From JAFDXJ01 sp039811225 (lineage in GTDB: Bacteria > Bacteroidota > Bacteroidia > Chitinophagales > Chitinophagaceae), in assembly GCA_039811225.1 (NCBI GenBank), contig JBDHYG010000011.1:19842-83841 (forward strand): a stretch of 64,000 bases of DNA. The letters run 5' to 3'. The notes beneath the pieces were generated by a model. That model ran no database searches. It was not told where the DNA came from and was given only the letters and a program-made list of their open reading frames with translations. Both the position numbers and the translations under genes were made by a program. Positions 26,658-36,433 of this stretch are shown in pieces; the stretch's first letter is position 1; every line of letters begins with the position of its first letter.

Positions 26658-26661
26658 TTTT

Positions 26662-28200
26662 TTAAGAATACGGCGATTCATCGGCATCCTCATCTTCAGG
26701 TACATTGCCCAAATTCATCATACTGCCGATCAGGTCCTTGAATTGTATTTTCCCTTCCACCATTTTTTTACTGATCAGGGAGAAGGAAGCCAGGCCATGC
26801 AAAACAAACTCCATCAATAATGCGGTTTCTTTTTCTGTACCATGTGAAAAATATTTTTTGACAAAAGCATGCAAACCATCCACCTGGTATAATGCATTTA
26901 TTTTTTGTGCATCGGTCATGTGGGTAAAGAGGTCTAAATGATTGCCCGCATCGAACCAGCGGGTGATGGCACGATAGGGATCATCTACCTGATGTTTTAC
27001 AGCCGGATCTTTACTGCTTTGTTTTCTTTTTTTCAACAATTCGGGATTGGGGAAATATTCGGTAAATCGTGCACGGATCGCTTTATCCATCAGGTTCATA
27101 GCAACAATAAACGGCCCTTCCTGTTCCCCTTCATATACCAATTCAATTTTTCCCGTAATAGCAGGAATAATACCCATGAGGTCACTGATCCATACCTGTG
27201 TATTTTTTTCATGCTGCACCAGCGCCCTCCTTTCTGCACTGCTCACGGCATTTTCAAAAGCGGCAATAGTGAGCCGGGCACTGACACCGCTTTTTTTATC
27301 AACATATTCATTGTTGCGCGCTTCAAAAGCTATTTGTTCGATCAGGCGCTTAACCAGGTCACTAATGGCAACCCGGTCTTTTTGTTCCTGCGGAATTTGT
27401 GCTTCCTGTTCGGTTATGGCCAATGCCGTTTCAATATCTTTCGGATAATGAGTAAGGATCTGGCTTTCGATCCTGTCTTTCAAAGGCGTAACAATACTTC
27501 CGCGATTGGTATAATCTTCCGGGTTGGCAGTAAAGACAAATAAAATATCCAGGGGCATGCGTAATTTGAAACCACGTATTTGAATATCGCCTTCCTCCAG
27601 GATATTGAACAGGGAAACCTGGATACGTGCCTGCAAGTCGGGTAATTCATTGATGACAAAAATGCCCCGGTTACTACGCGGGATAATCCCATAATGGATT
27701 ACCCGTTCATCGGCAAAACTCAAGCGGAGATTTGCTGCTTTTATCGGATCAATATCACCGATCAGATCGGCGACACTCACATCCGGTGTTGCCAGTTTCT
27801 CAGCGTACCGCTCATTCCGGTGAAGCCATTCAATGGGTGCATCGTCGCCATATTCAGCTACCTGGTCAATGGCAAATTTGCTGAAAGGAAAATAAGGATG
27901 GTCATTGACTTCACTACCGGCGATCACCGGGATATATTCATCCAGCAGGTGAATGATCTTGCGGGAAATACGTGTTTTTGCCTGGCCACGCAATCCAAGG
28001 AAAAGAATATTATGTTTACTGAGTAATGCCCGTTCCGTATCGGGAATCACGGAATCATCATAGCCAAAGATGCCATCAAAGGTTGTTTCCCCTTTCTCGA
28101 TTTTTTGTACCAGGTTTCTGCGGATTTCTTCCTTGATGGATTGGTACACATATCCACTTTTCTTTAAGGCGCCTAATGTTTTTATAGATTGTATATTCAT
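26662..28200 (-). CDS. AAA+ ATPase of the magnesium-chelatase (ChlI-like) group
   Basis: The 512-residue protein has a Walker A loop GLRGQAKT (69-76), and NRGIFVINELPDLQARIQVS as Walker B, with Asn in place of the first Asp. I recall this NE form as usual in this subfamily. FVFTANPEDYTNRGSIVTPL holds sensor 1, and the C-terminal half is helical. Such ATPases work with von Willebrand A proteins as chelatase-like or MoxR-like remodelling machines; the downstream VWA gene fits that. There is no cobalamin or chlorophyll gene nearby, so the target is unknown. Confidence 0.82.
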   Translation of the reverse strand: MNIQSIKTLGALKKSGYVYQSIKEEIRRNLVQKIEKGETTFDGIFGYDDSVIPDTERALLSKHNILFLGLRGQAKTRISRKIIHLLDEYIPVIAGSEVNDHPYFPFSKFAIDQVAEYGDDAPIEWLHRNERYAEKLATPDVSVADLIGDIDPIKAANLRLSFADERVIHYGIIPRSNRGIFVINELPDLQARIQVSLFNILEEGDIQIRGFKLRMPLDILFVFTANPEDYTNRGSIVTPLKDRIESQILTHYPKDIETALAITEQEAQIPQEQKDRVAISDLVKRLIEQIAFEARNNEYVDKKSGVSARLTIAAFENAVSSAERRALVQHEKNTQVWISDLMGIIPAITGKIELVYEGEQEGPFIVAMNLMDKAIRARFTEYFPNPELLKKRKQSSKDPAVKHQVDDPYRAITRWFDAGNHLDLFTHMTDAQKINALYQVDGLHAFVKKYFSHGTEKETALLMEFVLHGLASFSLISKKMVEGKIQFKDLIGSMMNLGNVPEDEDADESPYS

Positions 28201-28241
28201 AAATGGCCTGCTAATAAGGTTGATTGAAAAATGTTCTGCAC

Positions 28242-29339
28242 TTAATACAAAGTTTTCCTTTTACCACTTTCAAAATCCCGGAAAACAAAGGAACCTAATT
28301 TATCCAGGGAAGCAAAAAATGCTTTTCCTTTATTCATTTCGGTAAACTCCCGCACAAACCGTTGCAAATATGGATCACTCGCAATCATAAATGTAGTAAT
28401 ACTAATTTGCAATTTCTTGCATTGTGCGGCCAGGTTCAGGCAGCGATTCACTACTTTACGGTCCAGGCCAAAACTGTTTTTATAATACTTGTTTCCAATT
28501 TTCAGGCAGGTGGGTTTTCCATCAGTGATCATAAAAATCTGTTTATTCGCATTCCTTCTTTTCCGCAAAATATTCATGGCGAGTTCCAGGCCGGCAACCG
28601 TATTGGTATGATAAGGCCCCACTTTTAAATACGGCAGATCTTTTACTTCAATAGGCCAGGCATCATTACCGAAAACAACAATATCCAGTGTGTCTTTGGG
28701 GTATTTGGTCTGGATCAATTCACTCAATGCCATCGCCACTTTCTTAGCCGGTGTAATTCGGTCTTCCCCATACAAAATCATGGAATGGGAAATATCGATC
28801 ATGAGTACCGTGGAAGATTGCGTTACAAAATCCGTTTCACGGATATGCAAATCATCTTCCTGCATCGTAAATTGACGGATACCATGATTGATTTGTGCAT
28901 TGCGGATACTCTCGGTAAAATCAATTTGTTCCAGCATATCGCCAAACTGGAAAGGCCTTGTTTCCGGATTGATCTCATCCCCCTGCCCGGGTTTTGAAGT
29001 AGCATGATTTCCCTTCCTGGTTTTTTTCAATTTTCCAAAGATCTCTTCCAGGCTGCGTTTGCGAATGGTTTGTTCACTCTTGCCGGTCATTTCTATTTCA
29101 GCAGTTTGGGGATTTTCTTTCAGGTATCCTTTTTCTTTCAGCTCTTCGATAAAATCACCCATCCCATATTCTTCATCTGTCAACTGGTACTTTTTATCCA
29201 GTTCATTCATCCATTGAATAGCTTCCGCCACGTCACCACTTGTATAGGTGAGCAATTGCAAAAACAAGTCGAGGAGTTGCTCAAATTTTGATTTGCTATT
29301 GCCTGCAGGATCAAATTTTGTAAACCGATGGCCTTTCAT
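28242..29339 (-). CDS. VWA domain protein, partner of the AAA+ ATPase
   Basis: This 365-residue protein has a helical, charged N-terminal half and a C-terminal von Willebrand A domain with a MIDAS metal site: MIDISHSMILYGEDRITPA (DxSxS), a Thr in the GPYHTNTVAG region and MITDGKPTCL as the Asp loop. It is encoded 41 bases upstream (in transcription order) of the AAA+ gene. The pair resembles the two ATPase/VWA subunits of metal chelatases and the MoxR/CoxE class. No signal peptide is seen, so it is cytoplasmic. Function inferred from pairing only. Confidence 0.82.
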   Translation of the reverse strand: MKGHRFTKFDPAGNSKSKFEQLLDLFLQLLTYTSGDVAEAIQWMNELDKKYQLTDEEYGMGDFIEELKEKGYLKENPQTAEIEMTGKSEQTIRKRSLEEIFGKLKKTRKGNHATSKPGQGDEINPETRPFQFGDMLEQIDFTESIRNAQINHGIRQFTMQEDDLHIRETDFVTQSSTVLMIDISHSMILYGEDRITPAKKVAMALSELIQTKYPKDTLDIVVFGNDAWPIEVKDLPYLKVGPYHTNTVAGLELAMNILRKRRNANKQIFMITDGKPTCLKIGNKYYKNSFGLDRKVVNRCLNLAAQCKKLQISITTFMIASDPYLQRFVREFTEMNKGKAFFASLDKLGSFVFRDFESGKRKTLY

Positions 29340-29516
29340 GCATGAAAACTACAGAAAAAAACAGAAGGGCATATACAAAATTTGGTTAAGTTGAATGGAT
29401 ACTATGAAAAAGATGTTGTCAATAAAAGCAAAGTGATCTTTTTTCCCAAACTGTTATCACAGGAAATTAAAACCACCTGTTTTTATACCTTCCCTGTTTC
29501 ATGTATCTTGCGCAGC

Positions 29517-30305
29517 ATGGCAAAGAAAGCAACGAAAAAGCAACCTGTCATCCTCGTAATAAATGATGATGGTATTACCGCACCGGGCATCCGGGCACTG
29601 GTAGAGGCGGTAAAAGATTTGGGCAAAGTGGTTGTCGTAGCGCCGAATAAACCCCAAAGCGGGATGGGCCATGCCATCACGGTGGGGCAGCCCTTGCGTT
29701 TACACCCGGTAAATATTTTTAAAGGTATTGAGGCCTGGGAATGTAGCGGCACACCGGTGGATTGTGTAAAACTGGCCGTGGATAAAGTCCTGCATGGCAA
29801 ACCGGATATTTGCCTGAGTGGCATTAATCATGGCTCCAACCATTCCATTAATGTAATTTACAGTGGTACTATGAGCGCCGCCCTCGAAGCCTCCATAGAA
29901 CGCATACCCAGTATCGGTTTCAGCCTGCTGGATTATAGTATAGAAGCCGATTTTTCCGCAACCGGGAAATATGTTCAAATTCTTGTCAAACAATTATTGA
30001 AGAAAAAATATGGCAACCATATTTGCCTGAATGTAAATTTTCCGGCAGTTCCCGCCAATTTACTGAAAGGCTTGCGGGTGTGCCGCCAGGCATACGCCAA
30101 GTACCAGGAAGAATTTGATGCCCGTACCGATCCCCATGGGAGGAAATATTACTGGCTCACCGGAAATTTCCTAAACTTTGACAAAGGAAAAGATACAGAT
30201 GTATGGGCCCTGGAAAATAATTATGTAAGCGTGGTTCCCGTACAGTTTGATCTTACGGAATATACCTTGAAAGCCAGGCTGGAAAAAGATTTTAATCAAT
30301 CATGA
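29517..30305 (+). CDS. surE: 5'/3'-nucleotidase SurE
   Basis: SurE dephosphorylates nucleoside monophosphates and has 262 residues from the ATG at 29517 (MAKKATKKQPVILVINDDGI). An earlier in-frame start at 29382 would add 45 residues unlike any SurE. Metal-binding and fold motifs are NDDGITAPGIRAL, APNKPQSGMGHAITVGQPL, CSGTPVDCVKLA and SGINHGSNHSINVIYSGT. Its stop overlaps the next start (ATGA), and lpxB follows, an order that I recall as common in Bacteroidota. Confidence 0.95.
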   Translation: MAKKATKKQPVILVINDDGITAPGIRALVEAVKDLGKVVVVAPNKPQSGMGHAITVGQPLRLHPVNIFKGIEAWECSGTPVDCVKLAVDKVLHGKPDICLSGINHGSNHSINVIYSGTMSAALEASIERIPSIGFSLLDYSIEADFSATGKYVQILVKQLLKKKYGNHICLNVNFPAVPANLLKGLRVCRQAYAKYQEEFDARTDPHGRKYYWLTGNFLNFDKGKDTDVWALENNYVSVVPVQFDLTEYTLKARLEKDFNQS

Positions 30306-30595
30306 AAAAAGACAGTTTCATAACAGGCCTCATCATAGGCATTTTAGCGCCGGCAATAGGCATCACAGCTTTTTATTTCTGGAAAGCATATCCCAATAAA
30401 TTTTCCGATTTTATTTATGTTGTCCGGCAAAGTACTTCGCTCATTACGGCCTTGTTAAGTTTTGCCTTACTGGCCAATGCGCTGGTATTTACCTTATTTG
30501 TCAATCGGAAATTAGATAAAACTGCGAAAGGGATTTTTACTATTACCCTTGTTTATGCATTGCCGATCATTGTATATAAATTATTCAATTCATAA
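30302..30595 (+). CDS. Small membrane protein between surE and lpxB
   Basis: At 97 residues it has three hydrophobic segments: FITGLIIGILAPAIGITAFY, STSLITALLSFALLANALVF and IFTITLVYALPIIVYKLF. It overlaps surE by four bases and lies 33 bases before lpxB, so it is translated with them. A role in lipid A or envelope biogenesis is suggested only by position. No family is recognised. Confidence 0.75.
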   Translation: MKKDSFITGLIIGILAPAIGITAFYFWKAYPNKFSDFIYVVRQSTSLITALLSFALLANALVFTLFVNRKLDKTAKGIFTITLVYALPIIVYKLFNS

Positions 30596-30628
30596 AAACC
30601 ATTTTCTTAACCCCACTTAATCTTCCAC

Positions 30629-31759
30629 ATGAAATATTATCTTATTGCAGGTGAAGCAAGTGGTGATTTACACGGCAGCAATCTTATTCGTGAAATCAGG
30701 AAGCAGGATGAGCAAGCGGTATTGCATGCCTGGGGCGGTGATCTCATGGAAGCTGCCGGAGCTACACTGGTGAAGCATTTCCGCGACATGGCTTTTATGG
30801 GTTTTGCGGAAGTGGTCCGGCATTTGCCTACCATTCTCGGCAATTTAAAATTTTGCAAACAGGATATTCTTCAATTTCAACCGGACGTGCTGGTGCTGAT
30901 CGATTATCCGGGTTTCAATCTCCGTATCGCCAAATGGGCCAGGAGCCAGGGTATCAAAGTGGTGTATTATATCTCTCCACAGGTATGGGCATGGAAAGAA
31001 AACCGGGTGCCGGCTATGAAAAAAAATATTGATAAAATGCTGGTCATCCTGCCATTTGAAAAAGCATATTTCAAAAAAAAATGGGACTGGGATGTTGACT
31101 ATGTGGGCCACCCCCTGGTGGAAGTAATTGATCAATTTTTGGCAAATGAAAATTTTGAGAAATTAAATGAAGGTTTCACCAAACCGGTGATTTCCTTATT
31201 ACCCGGCAGCCGTAAACAGGAAATTTCAAAGAAATTACCCCTCATGCTGGAGGCAGCAAAAGCCTTTCCTTCGTTTCATTTTATCATTGCCAAAGCGCCG
31301 GGCATCGACGATTCTTTTTATGAGCCATTTATCCAGGGCCATCCTTCTATTTCAACTGTCCGGAACAAGACATATGCCCTGTTATCTATAGCCACGGCTT
31401 CACTCACAACCAGTGGTACCGCCACCCTGGAAACCGCACTCTTTGGGGTGCCCGAAGTGGTATGCTATAAAGGCAATAAACTGAGTTATCATATCGCCAA
31501 ATGGCTGATCCGGGTAAAATATATTTCCCTGGTAAACCTGATCATGGACAAAGAAGTAGTGAAAGAATTGATCCAGGATGAACTAACCGCTGCCAATCTT
31601 ATAGCAGCTTTGAAAGATTTATTAGAAAATAAGGAAACACAGAAACAACTCCGGCAGGACTATGCCACCCTGAAAAATACATTATCTGCCGGTGGCCATG
31701 CATCAGCACAGGCAGCCCGATTTATCGTGGAAGCAGCGGCTGAAAGCCACAAGCGGTAA
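30629..31759 (+). CDS. lpxB: Lipid-A-disaccharide synthase
   Basis: LpxB (376 residues) joins UDP-2,3-diacylglucosamine and lipid X to form the lipid A disaccharide at the inner membrane (GT19 family). The start MKYYLIAGEASGDLHGSNLI is diagnostic. Others are ISPQVWAWKENRVPAMKKNI, LPFEKAYFKKK, PVISLLPGSRKQEI and SLTTSGTATLETALFGVPEV, the donor-binding motifs. The length is typical. It indicates an outer membrane with lipid A. Confidence 0.97.
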   Translation: MKYYLIAGEASGDLHGSNLIREIRKQDEQAVLHAWGGDLMEAAGATLVKHFRDMAFMGFAEVVRHLPTILGNLKFCKQDILQFQPDVLVLIDYPGFNLRIAKWARSQGIKVVYYISPQVWAWKENRVPAMKKNIDKMLVILPFEKAYFKKKWDWDVDYVGHPLVEVIDQFLANENFEKLNEGFTKPVISLLPGSRKQEISKKLPLMLEAAKAFPSFHFIIAKAPGIDDSFYEPFIQGHPSISTVRNKTYALLSIATASLTTSGTATLETALFGVPEVVCYKGNKLSYHIAKWLIRVKYISLVNLIMDKEVVKELIQDELTAANLIAALKDLLENKETQKQLRQDYATLKNTLSAGGHASAQAARFIVEAAAESHKR

Positions 31760-31761
31760 GG

Positions 31762-31938
31762 CTATGAGAATAGAGGAATCAGTACAAATTTTATCAGCAT
31801 AAACAATAAAGCCAATAAGAACATAAAAATGGAAATACGATTCATGCCATGCATGTATTTCATCCATTTAGTAGGCGGGTCATCGGGGTTATGTTTTTTC
31901 AAAAACAAATACTCAGCTATCTGGTCCCAGAATTTCAT
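31762..31938 (-). CDS. Small membrane protein with conserved MKFWDQIAEYLF start
   Basis: The 58-residue protein starts at the ATG at 31936-31938; an in-frame TTG 33 bases upstream is less likely. It has a soluble N-terminal half (MKFWDQIAEYLFLKKHNPDD) and one or two membrane segments at the C-terminus (ISIFMFLLALLFMLIKFVLI). MHGMNRISIFMFL resembles a small Bacteroidota family I recall (DUF6728), without known function. It converges on lpxB with a two-base gap. Confidence 0.65.
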   Translation of the reverse strand: MKFWDQIAEYLFLKKHNPDDPPTKWMKYMHGMNRISIFMFLLALLFMLIKFVLIPLFS

Positions 31939-32106
31939 TTTGTTTTTCTCCAAAGGTACAGTACAAAACAACTATCAATTACCTGAAAAGCCTGCTAATT
32001 TTTTCAAACTGTCTTAGATGAACAAATTTTAGTATGCCTCATTTTCTGAAAAAGTGCAGGTATATTTACAATTCATACTTTTATTTAAACCCGCAGAAAA
32101 AACGCT

Positions 32107-33498
32107 TTGAATATTTATCAGAAAATATACAATGCCAGCCCGGTGCCGTTTCAGCATGCTCTTGTTTCGGCCTACGGCTACCGTTGGAAACAACGAAGGA
32201 TGGGGGGAATTTTTCCGAAGGAATATGAAGCCGCCAGGGCCCGGGAACAATTCAGCCAATCACAATGGGAATCATATCAACAAGAGCAATTTCAAAAAAT
32301 CATACAACATGCCTGGAAGACGGTGCCCTATTATCAAAAAACGTTTCGGGCAGCAGGCATTAATGAAAGCAACCTGCGTGCAATGGATATACAACATATC
32401 GACCGATTGCCGATATTAACCAAAGAAGAATTACGTAAGTATGGCACCACCGAATTACTGAGCATCGAAAGAGAAAAAAAGAGCAGCTTTTTTTCAAGCA
32501 GTGGCAGTACCGGTACACCTGTCCAAATTCTTTTTTCGCAGGCCATGCACCAGCGTTGGTATGCACTATTCGAATGCCGTGTCCGCAATTGGGCTGGGGT
32601 GAGCAGCAGTCAACCACGCGGCATGATCGGCGGTCGCCGTGTATTGCCGGAGGCAAGCGGGAAAGCGCCTTTTTACCGTTACAATTTTTTTGAAAAACAA
32701 GTTTATTTTTCCGCCTATCATATCAATAAAAAAAATGCATCGGATTATGTCAATGGTATGTGGAAGTATAAGATCGATTACATGACCGGCTATGCAATGG
32801 CTAATTATATCCTGGCAAGATTTATCCGGGAAAACCAATTAACTGCCCCGGCTTTAAAATGCGTAATCACATCCAGTGAAAAATTAACGGCAGAAATGCG
32901 GGCGGTCTTTCGTGATGTATATCATTGCGCCAGTTATGATGGCTGGAGTGGTGTGGAAGCATGTGGCCTCATCAGCGAATGTGCCCATGGCGGGCTGCAT
33001 ATCAGTCCGGATGCAGGTTTGATAGAAGTGCTCGATGAAAATTTACAGCCGGTAAAAGCCGGGACACCGGGTAATGTGTATTGTACCGGGTTCATTAACA
33101 GGGACCAGCCCTTGATCCGGTATGCCATTGGCGACCAGCTCATTCTTTCCACAAAATCCTGTGCCTGTGGCCGGGAAATGCCCCTGGTCGAAGAGATTTG
33201 CGGACGCGAAGAAGATGTGATCATTGGCCGAGATGGCCGGCAGATGGTTCGCTTTCACAGTATTTTTTATGATTTAACATCTGTATTGCGGGCACAGGTG
33301 ATTCAACATTCCCTGGATGAAATCATTATTAAAACCGAAACAGCAAATGGCTTGTTGAAAGAAGATGAAGAAAAAATAAAACAACGGTTACGAACACAAT
33401 TAGAACAGGTACATATTCGCATCGACGACTGTCGCAAAATTCCCCTGACAAAAAACGGGAAATTCCAGGCAGTGATTTCTACCATTAAACCGGCATAA
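32107..33498 (+). CDS. CapK-like phenylacetate-CoA ligase family protein
   Basis: The 463-residue adenylate-forming enzyme belongs to the PaaK/CapK group that occurs in capsule and O-antigen clusters. The P-loop is SSSGSTGTPVQILFS near residue 125, and ASYDGWSGVEACGLISEC and RYAIGDQLIL are later core motifs. A CxCG element (STKSCACGREM) is typical. The only start between the upstream stop (32086) and the conserved LYGYRW-like region is TTG at 32107. It heads a polysaccharide gene run in which each next gene lies within about 45 bases. Substrate unknown. Confidence 0.82.
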   Translation: MNIYQKIYNASPVPFQHALVSAYGYRWKQRRMGGIFPKEYEAARAREQFSQSQWESYQQEQFQKIIQHAWKTVPYYQKTFRAAGINESNLRAMDIQHIDRLPILTKEELRKYGTTELLSIEREKKSSFFSSSGSTGTPVQILFSQAMHQRWYALFECRVRNWAGVSSSQPRGMIGGRRVLPEASGKAPFYRYNFFEKQVYFSAYHINKKNASDYVNGMWKYKIDYMTGYAMANYILARFIRENQLTAPALKCVITSSEKLTAEMRAVFRDVYHCASYDGWSGVEACGLISECAHGGLHISPDAGLIEVLDENLQPVKAGTPGNVYCTGFINRDQPLIRYAIGDQLILSTKSCACGREMPLVEEICGREEDVIIGRDGRQMVRFHSIFYDLTSVLRAQVIQHSLDEIIIKTETANGLLKEDEEKIKQRLRTQLEQVHIRIDDCRKIPLTKNGKFQAVISTIKPA

Positions 33499-33500
33499 GC

Positions 33501-34577
33501 ATGGCGACAAAAATGATTACGGTAGTAGGCGCACGCCCGCAATTTATCAAAGCCGCAGTGATATCGCGGGCATTGGCTACACAAAACAACATCACGGAAA
33601 TGCTGGTACATACCGGCCAGCATTATGATGAAAATATGTCGCAAGTTTTTTTTACGGAAATGCAAATCCCCTCACCTGCTTATAACCTGCATATACAGGA
33701 AACCCTGCATGGGGCTATGACAGGAAAAATGATGGCCGGCCTGGAAGAAATTTTCATAAAAGAAAAACCTGCGCTGGTACTGATTTACGGGGATACCAAT
33801 AGTACTCTAGCGGCTGCCCTGGCTGCCGCCAAATTGCATATTCCCGTGGCACACGTGGAAGCCGGCTTACGCAGTTTCAACCGGGCCATGCCCGAAGAAA
33901 TTAACCGTATGCTGAGTGACAAACTCAGCCAGTATCTTTTTTGCCCTTCAGATACAGCCATGCAGCATTTACAGGCGGAAGGATTTACTTCCGGTTTTTA
34001 TCATATTGAAAATACGGGCGATGTTATGTTAGATGCTGCCCATTTTTATTATGCCAGAACTACTGATGCCATACTGGAAAAATTAAGCCTGGCCGGGAAA
34101 AAATTTATACTCACGACCATCCATCGGCCGGAGAATACCCAAACGTATAAAAAAATGGCCGCCATTATCCACGCCTTGAATCTCCTGCAGGAACAATTTG
34201 AAGTGGTCTTACCCCTACATCCCGGTACAAAAAAATTATTGGCACAATATGATTTATCTACCCATTTCACCGTCATTGAACCAGTTGGTTATTTGGATAT
34301 GTTACGCCTGATTGCAGCATCTTCGCTGATCATCACGGATAGTGGCGGTTTACAAAAAGAAGCCTACTTTTTTAAAAAGTTTTGTATTACGTTACGGGAG
34401 CAAACAGAATGGACTGAATTGACAGAGAACGGGTTTAGTGTATTGGCTGGTTCCGATACCAAAAAAATTATCTCTGCCGCAGATGTTTTTTTATCAACTG
34501 CTTTTCCCTTATCTTCCCTGTTGTATGGCGACGGACAGGCGGGTGAAAAAATTGTCCGGGCCTTACAGGCAATATAA
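33501..34577 (+). CDS. Non-hydrolysing UDP-GlcNAc 2-epimerase family, WbpI-like subgroup
   Basis: At 358 residues this has the two-domain epimerase fold. The signatures VVGARPQFIKAAVIS, HTGQHYDENMSQVFF, YGDTNSTLAAALAA, HVEAGLRSFNRAMPEEINR and TDSGGLQKEAYFF are those of the WbpI group, which epimerises UDP-2,3-diacetamido glucuronic acid; WecB proteins usually begin GTRPEAIK. The WbpD-like gene downstream supports that reading. It starts two bases after the CapK-like gene. Exact substrate is inferred, not shown. Confidence 0.85.
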   Translation: MATKMITVVGARPQFIKAAVISRALATQNNITEMLVHTGQHYDENMSQVFFTEMQIPSPAYNLHIQETLHGAMTGKMMAGLEEIFIKEKPALVLIYGDTNSTLAAALAAAKLHIPVAHVEAGLRSFNRAMPEEINRMLSDKLSQYLFCPSDTAMQHLQAEGFTSGFYHIENTGDVMLDAAHFYYARTTDAILEKLSLAGKKFILTTIHRPENTQTYKKMAAIIHALNLLQEQFEVVLPLHPGTKKLLAQYDLSTHFTVIEPVGYLDMLRLIAASSLIITDSGGLQKEAYFFKKFCITLREQTEWTELTENGFSVLAGSDTKKIISAADVFLSTAFPLSSLLYGDGQAGEKIVRALQAI

Positions 34578-34583
34578 CCCCAT

Positions 34584-35798
34584 GTGAGAATTTTAATTTT
34601 GACGCAATATTATTTGCCCGAAACCGGCGCACCCCAAAACCGCCTTTCGAGCCTGGCTATGCATTTGCAGGCATTGGGCGCCGACGTGGAAGTATTGACG
34701 GCCTTACCCAATTATCCAAAATTTGAAATTTATCCGGGGTACTCCATAAAAGATTTTCAATCGGAAAAAATTCAAGGCATCCCGGTACACCGGTGCAAAA
34801 TTTATGTAAACAAACAAAAAAGAATTTATTACCGGCTCCGGAATTATTTTTCTTTTTGCTGGAATGCCTGGCGGCAAGGTAGAAAAAATTTAACCGCTTA
34901 TGATATCATTCTTTGTGAATCTCCGCCCCTCTTCCTGGGCATTACGGCTATCTTGTTAAAAAGAAAATGGCATTGCCGGTTTATCTTCAATGTATCAGAC
35001 CTATGGCCGGAAAGCGCAGAGAAAATGGGCATCATCCGCAATAAATGGCTCATTCGCATTTCATATAAACTGGCACATTGGATTTATAAAAATGCTGACC
35101 TTATCAGTGGACAGACCAAAGGCATTCTGCAGGAAATTGATACTATTCAACCCGGAAAAAAATTATACTGGTTTCCGAATGGTGTGGATGAAGCAGATTT
35201 TTCTGCAACCGCAACCAGTGAAGCCACGAAGGAAAATAAATTCACTTTATTATATGCTGGCATACTGGGCCATGCACAAGGGCTGGAAGTAATTTTACAT
35301 GCTGCTAAAAAGCTGGAAAATTATCCGGCCATTCAGTTTATACTCATTGGCGATGGGCCGGAGAAAGAAAAATTAAGCGCGTTGCAAACCGTATTAGGTC
35401 TTCATAATGTAACATTTTTGCCAAATCAACCACGGGCATCCGTGTTGGAAAAAGTACAGGCATGTGATGCGTATATAGTACCGTTAAAAAGATTAGACAT
35501 TTTTAAAGGCGCCATCCCTTCGAAGCTTTTTGAGCCATTGGCTTATGGCAAGCCGATCTTATTGGGTGTGGATGGAGAAGCCCGCCAGCTCTTTATTGAA
35601 GAAGGAAAAGCCGGTATTTATTTTGAACCGGAAAACGCCGATGCACTGGCCGATGCTATCCTGCATTTATATGAGCAACCGGCTTTGCGGGAAGCCCTCG
35701 GTACAAATGGCAAAACGTACGTGATGAAAAATTTTGACCGGAGAAATATTGCTACCCGTTTTTATCAACAAATGCAGCAATGGACCGGAGAAAAATAA
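34584..35798 (+). CDS. Glycosyltransferase family 4 (WbuB-like)
   Basis: This GT-B glycosyltransferase has 404 residues and begins at a GTG (34584) six bases after the epimerase. MRILILTQYYLPETGAPQNR and a middle NVSDLWPESAEKMG belong to the acceptor half. The donor half contains FTLLYAGILGHAQGLEVILH, IGDGPEKEKL and SKLFEPLAYGKPILLGV, the E-x7-E-like motif. WbuB-type enzymes add amino sugars such as N-acetylfucosamine during O-antigen assembly. No membrane segment is obvious beyond a hydrophobic patch near residue 110. Confidence 0.88.
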   Translation: MRILILTQYYLPETGAPQNRLSSLAMHLQALGADVEVLTALPNYPKFEIYPGYSIKDFQSEKIQGIPVHRCKIYVNKQKRIYYRLRNYFSFCWNAWRQGRKNLTAYDIILCESPPLFLGITAILLKRKWHCRFIFNVSDLWPESAEKMGIIRNKWLIRISYKLAHWIYKNADLISGQTKGILQEIDTIQPGKKLYWFPNGVDEADFSATATSEATKENKFTLLYAGILGHAQGLEVILHAAKKLENYPAIQFILIGDGPEKEKLSALQTVLGLHNVTFLPNQPRASVLEKVQACDAYIVPLKRLDIFKGAIPSKLFEPLAYGKPILLGVDGEARQLFIEEGKAGIYFEPENADALADAILHLYEQPALREALGTNGKTYVMKNFDRRNIATRFYQQMQQWTGEK

Positions 35799-35840
35799 TT
35801 TACAGTTCATTCCATTTAATCAAATTATCTTAGTGGCAGC

Positions 35841-36416
35841 ATGGAGCAACTTTTTTTTTCACATCCCACAGCCGTCATAGATGAAGGTGCTGTAATCGGG
35901 GCTGGAACACATATCTGGCATTTTTCTCATCTTATGCCGGGATGTGTTGTTGGTGAAAATTGTACTATTGGCCAGAATGTGGTGATCATGCCGGAAGTAG
36001 TGTTGGGCAACCGGGTAAAAGTGCAAAATAATGTATCACTATATACCGGTGTAACCTGCGAAGATGATGTATTCTTAGGCCCCTCTTGTGTATTTACCAA
36101 TGTCATTAATCCGCGCAGCGCCATTGTTCGGAAAAGTGAATATCGCAAGACACATGTTGGCCACGGGGCTACCATTGGAGCAAATGCGACCATCATTTGC
36201 GGGCATCAAATCGGGGCCTATGCTTTTATCGGTGCCGGCGCTGTAGTGACCAAAGATGTACCTGCTTATGCTTTGGTGGTGGGCAATCCATCGAAGCAAA
36301 TTGCCTGGATGAGCGCGCATGGCCATCGCTTGCAATTTGATAAAACAGGTCGTGCCACCTGCCCGGAAAGTGGCGATGTATATGAATTGCAGGATAATAC
36401 CGTAAAGAAAATATAA
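35841..36416 (+). CDS. WbpD-like UDP-sugar N-acetyltransferase (left-handed beta helix)
   Basis: The 191-residue protein is built of hexapeptide repeats: HPTAVIDEGAVIGAGTHIWH, GENCTIGQNVVIM, GNRVKVQNNVSLYTGVTCED, DDVFLGPSCVFTNVINPRSA. RKSEYRKTHVGHGATIGANA and ALVVGNPSKQIAWMSAHG are very close to WbpD/WlbB. That enzyme N-acetylates the 3-amino group of UDP-GlcNAc3NA with acetyl-CoA. With the WbpI-like epimerase it points to a diacetamido uronic acid; the aminotransferase (WbpE) and dehydrogenase (WbpA) are not in the window. Confidence 0.88.
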   Translation: MEQLFFSHPTAVIDEGAVIGAGTHIWHFSHLMPGCVVGENCTIGQNVVIMPEVVLGNRVKVQNNVSLYTGVTCEDDVFLGPSCVFTNVINPRSAIVRKSEYRKTHVGHGATIGANATIICGHQIGAYAFIGAGAVVTKDVPAYALVVGNPSKQIAWMSAHGHRLQFDKTGRATCPESGDVYELQDNTVKKI

Positions 36417-36433
36417 CCTCTTATACCAACCTG

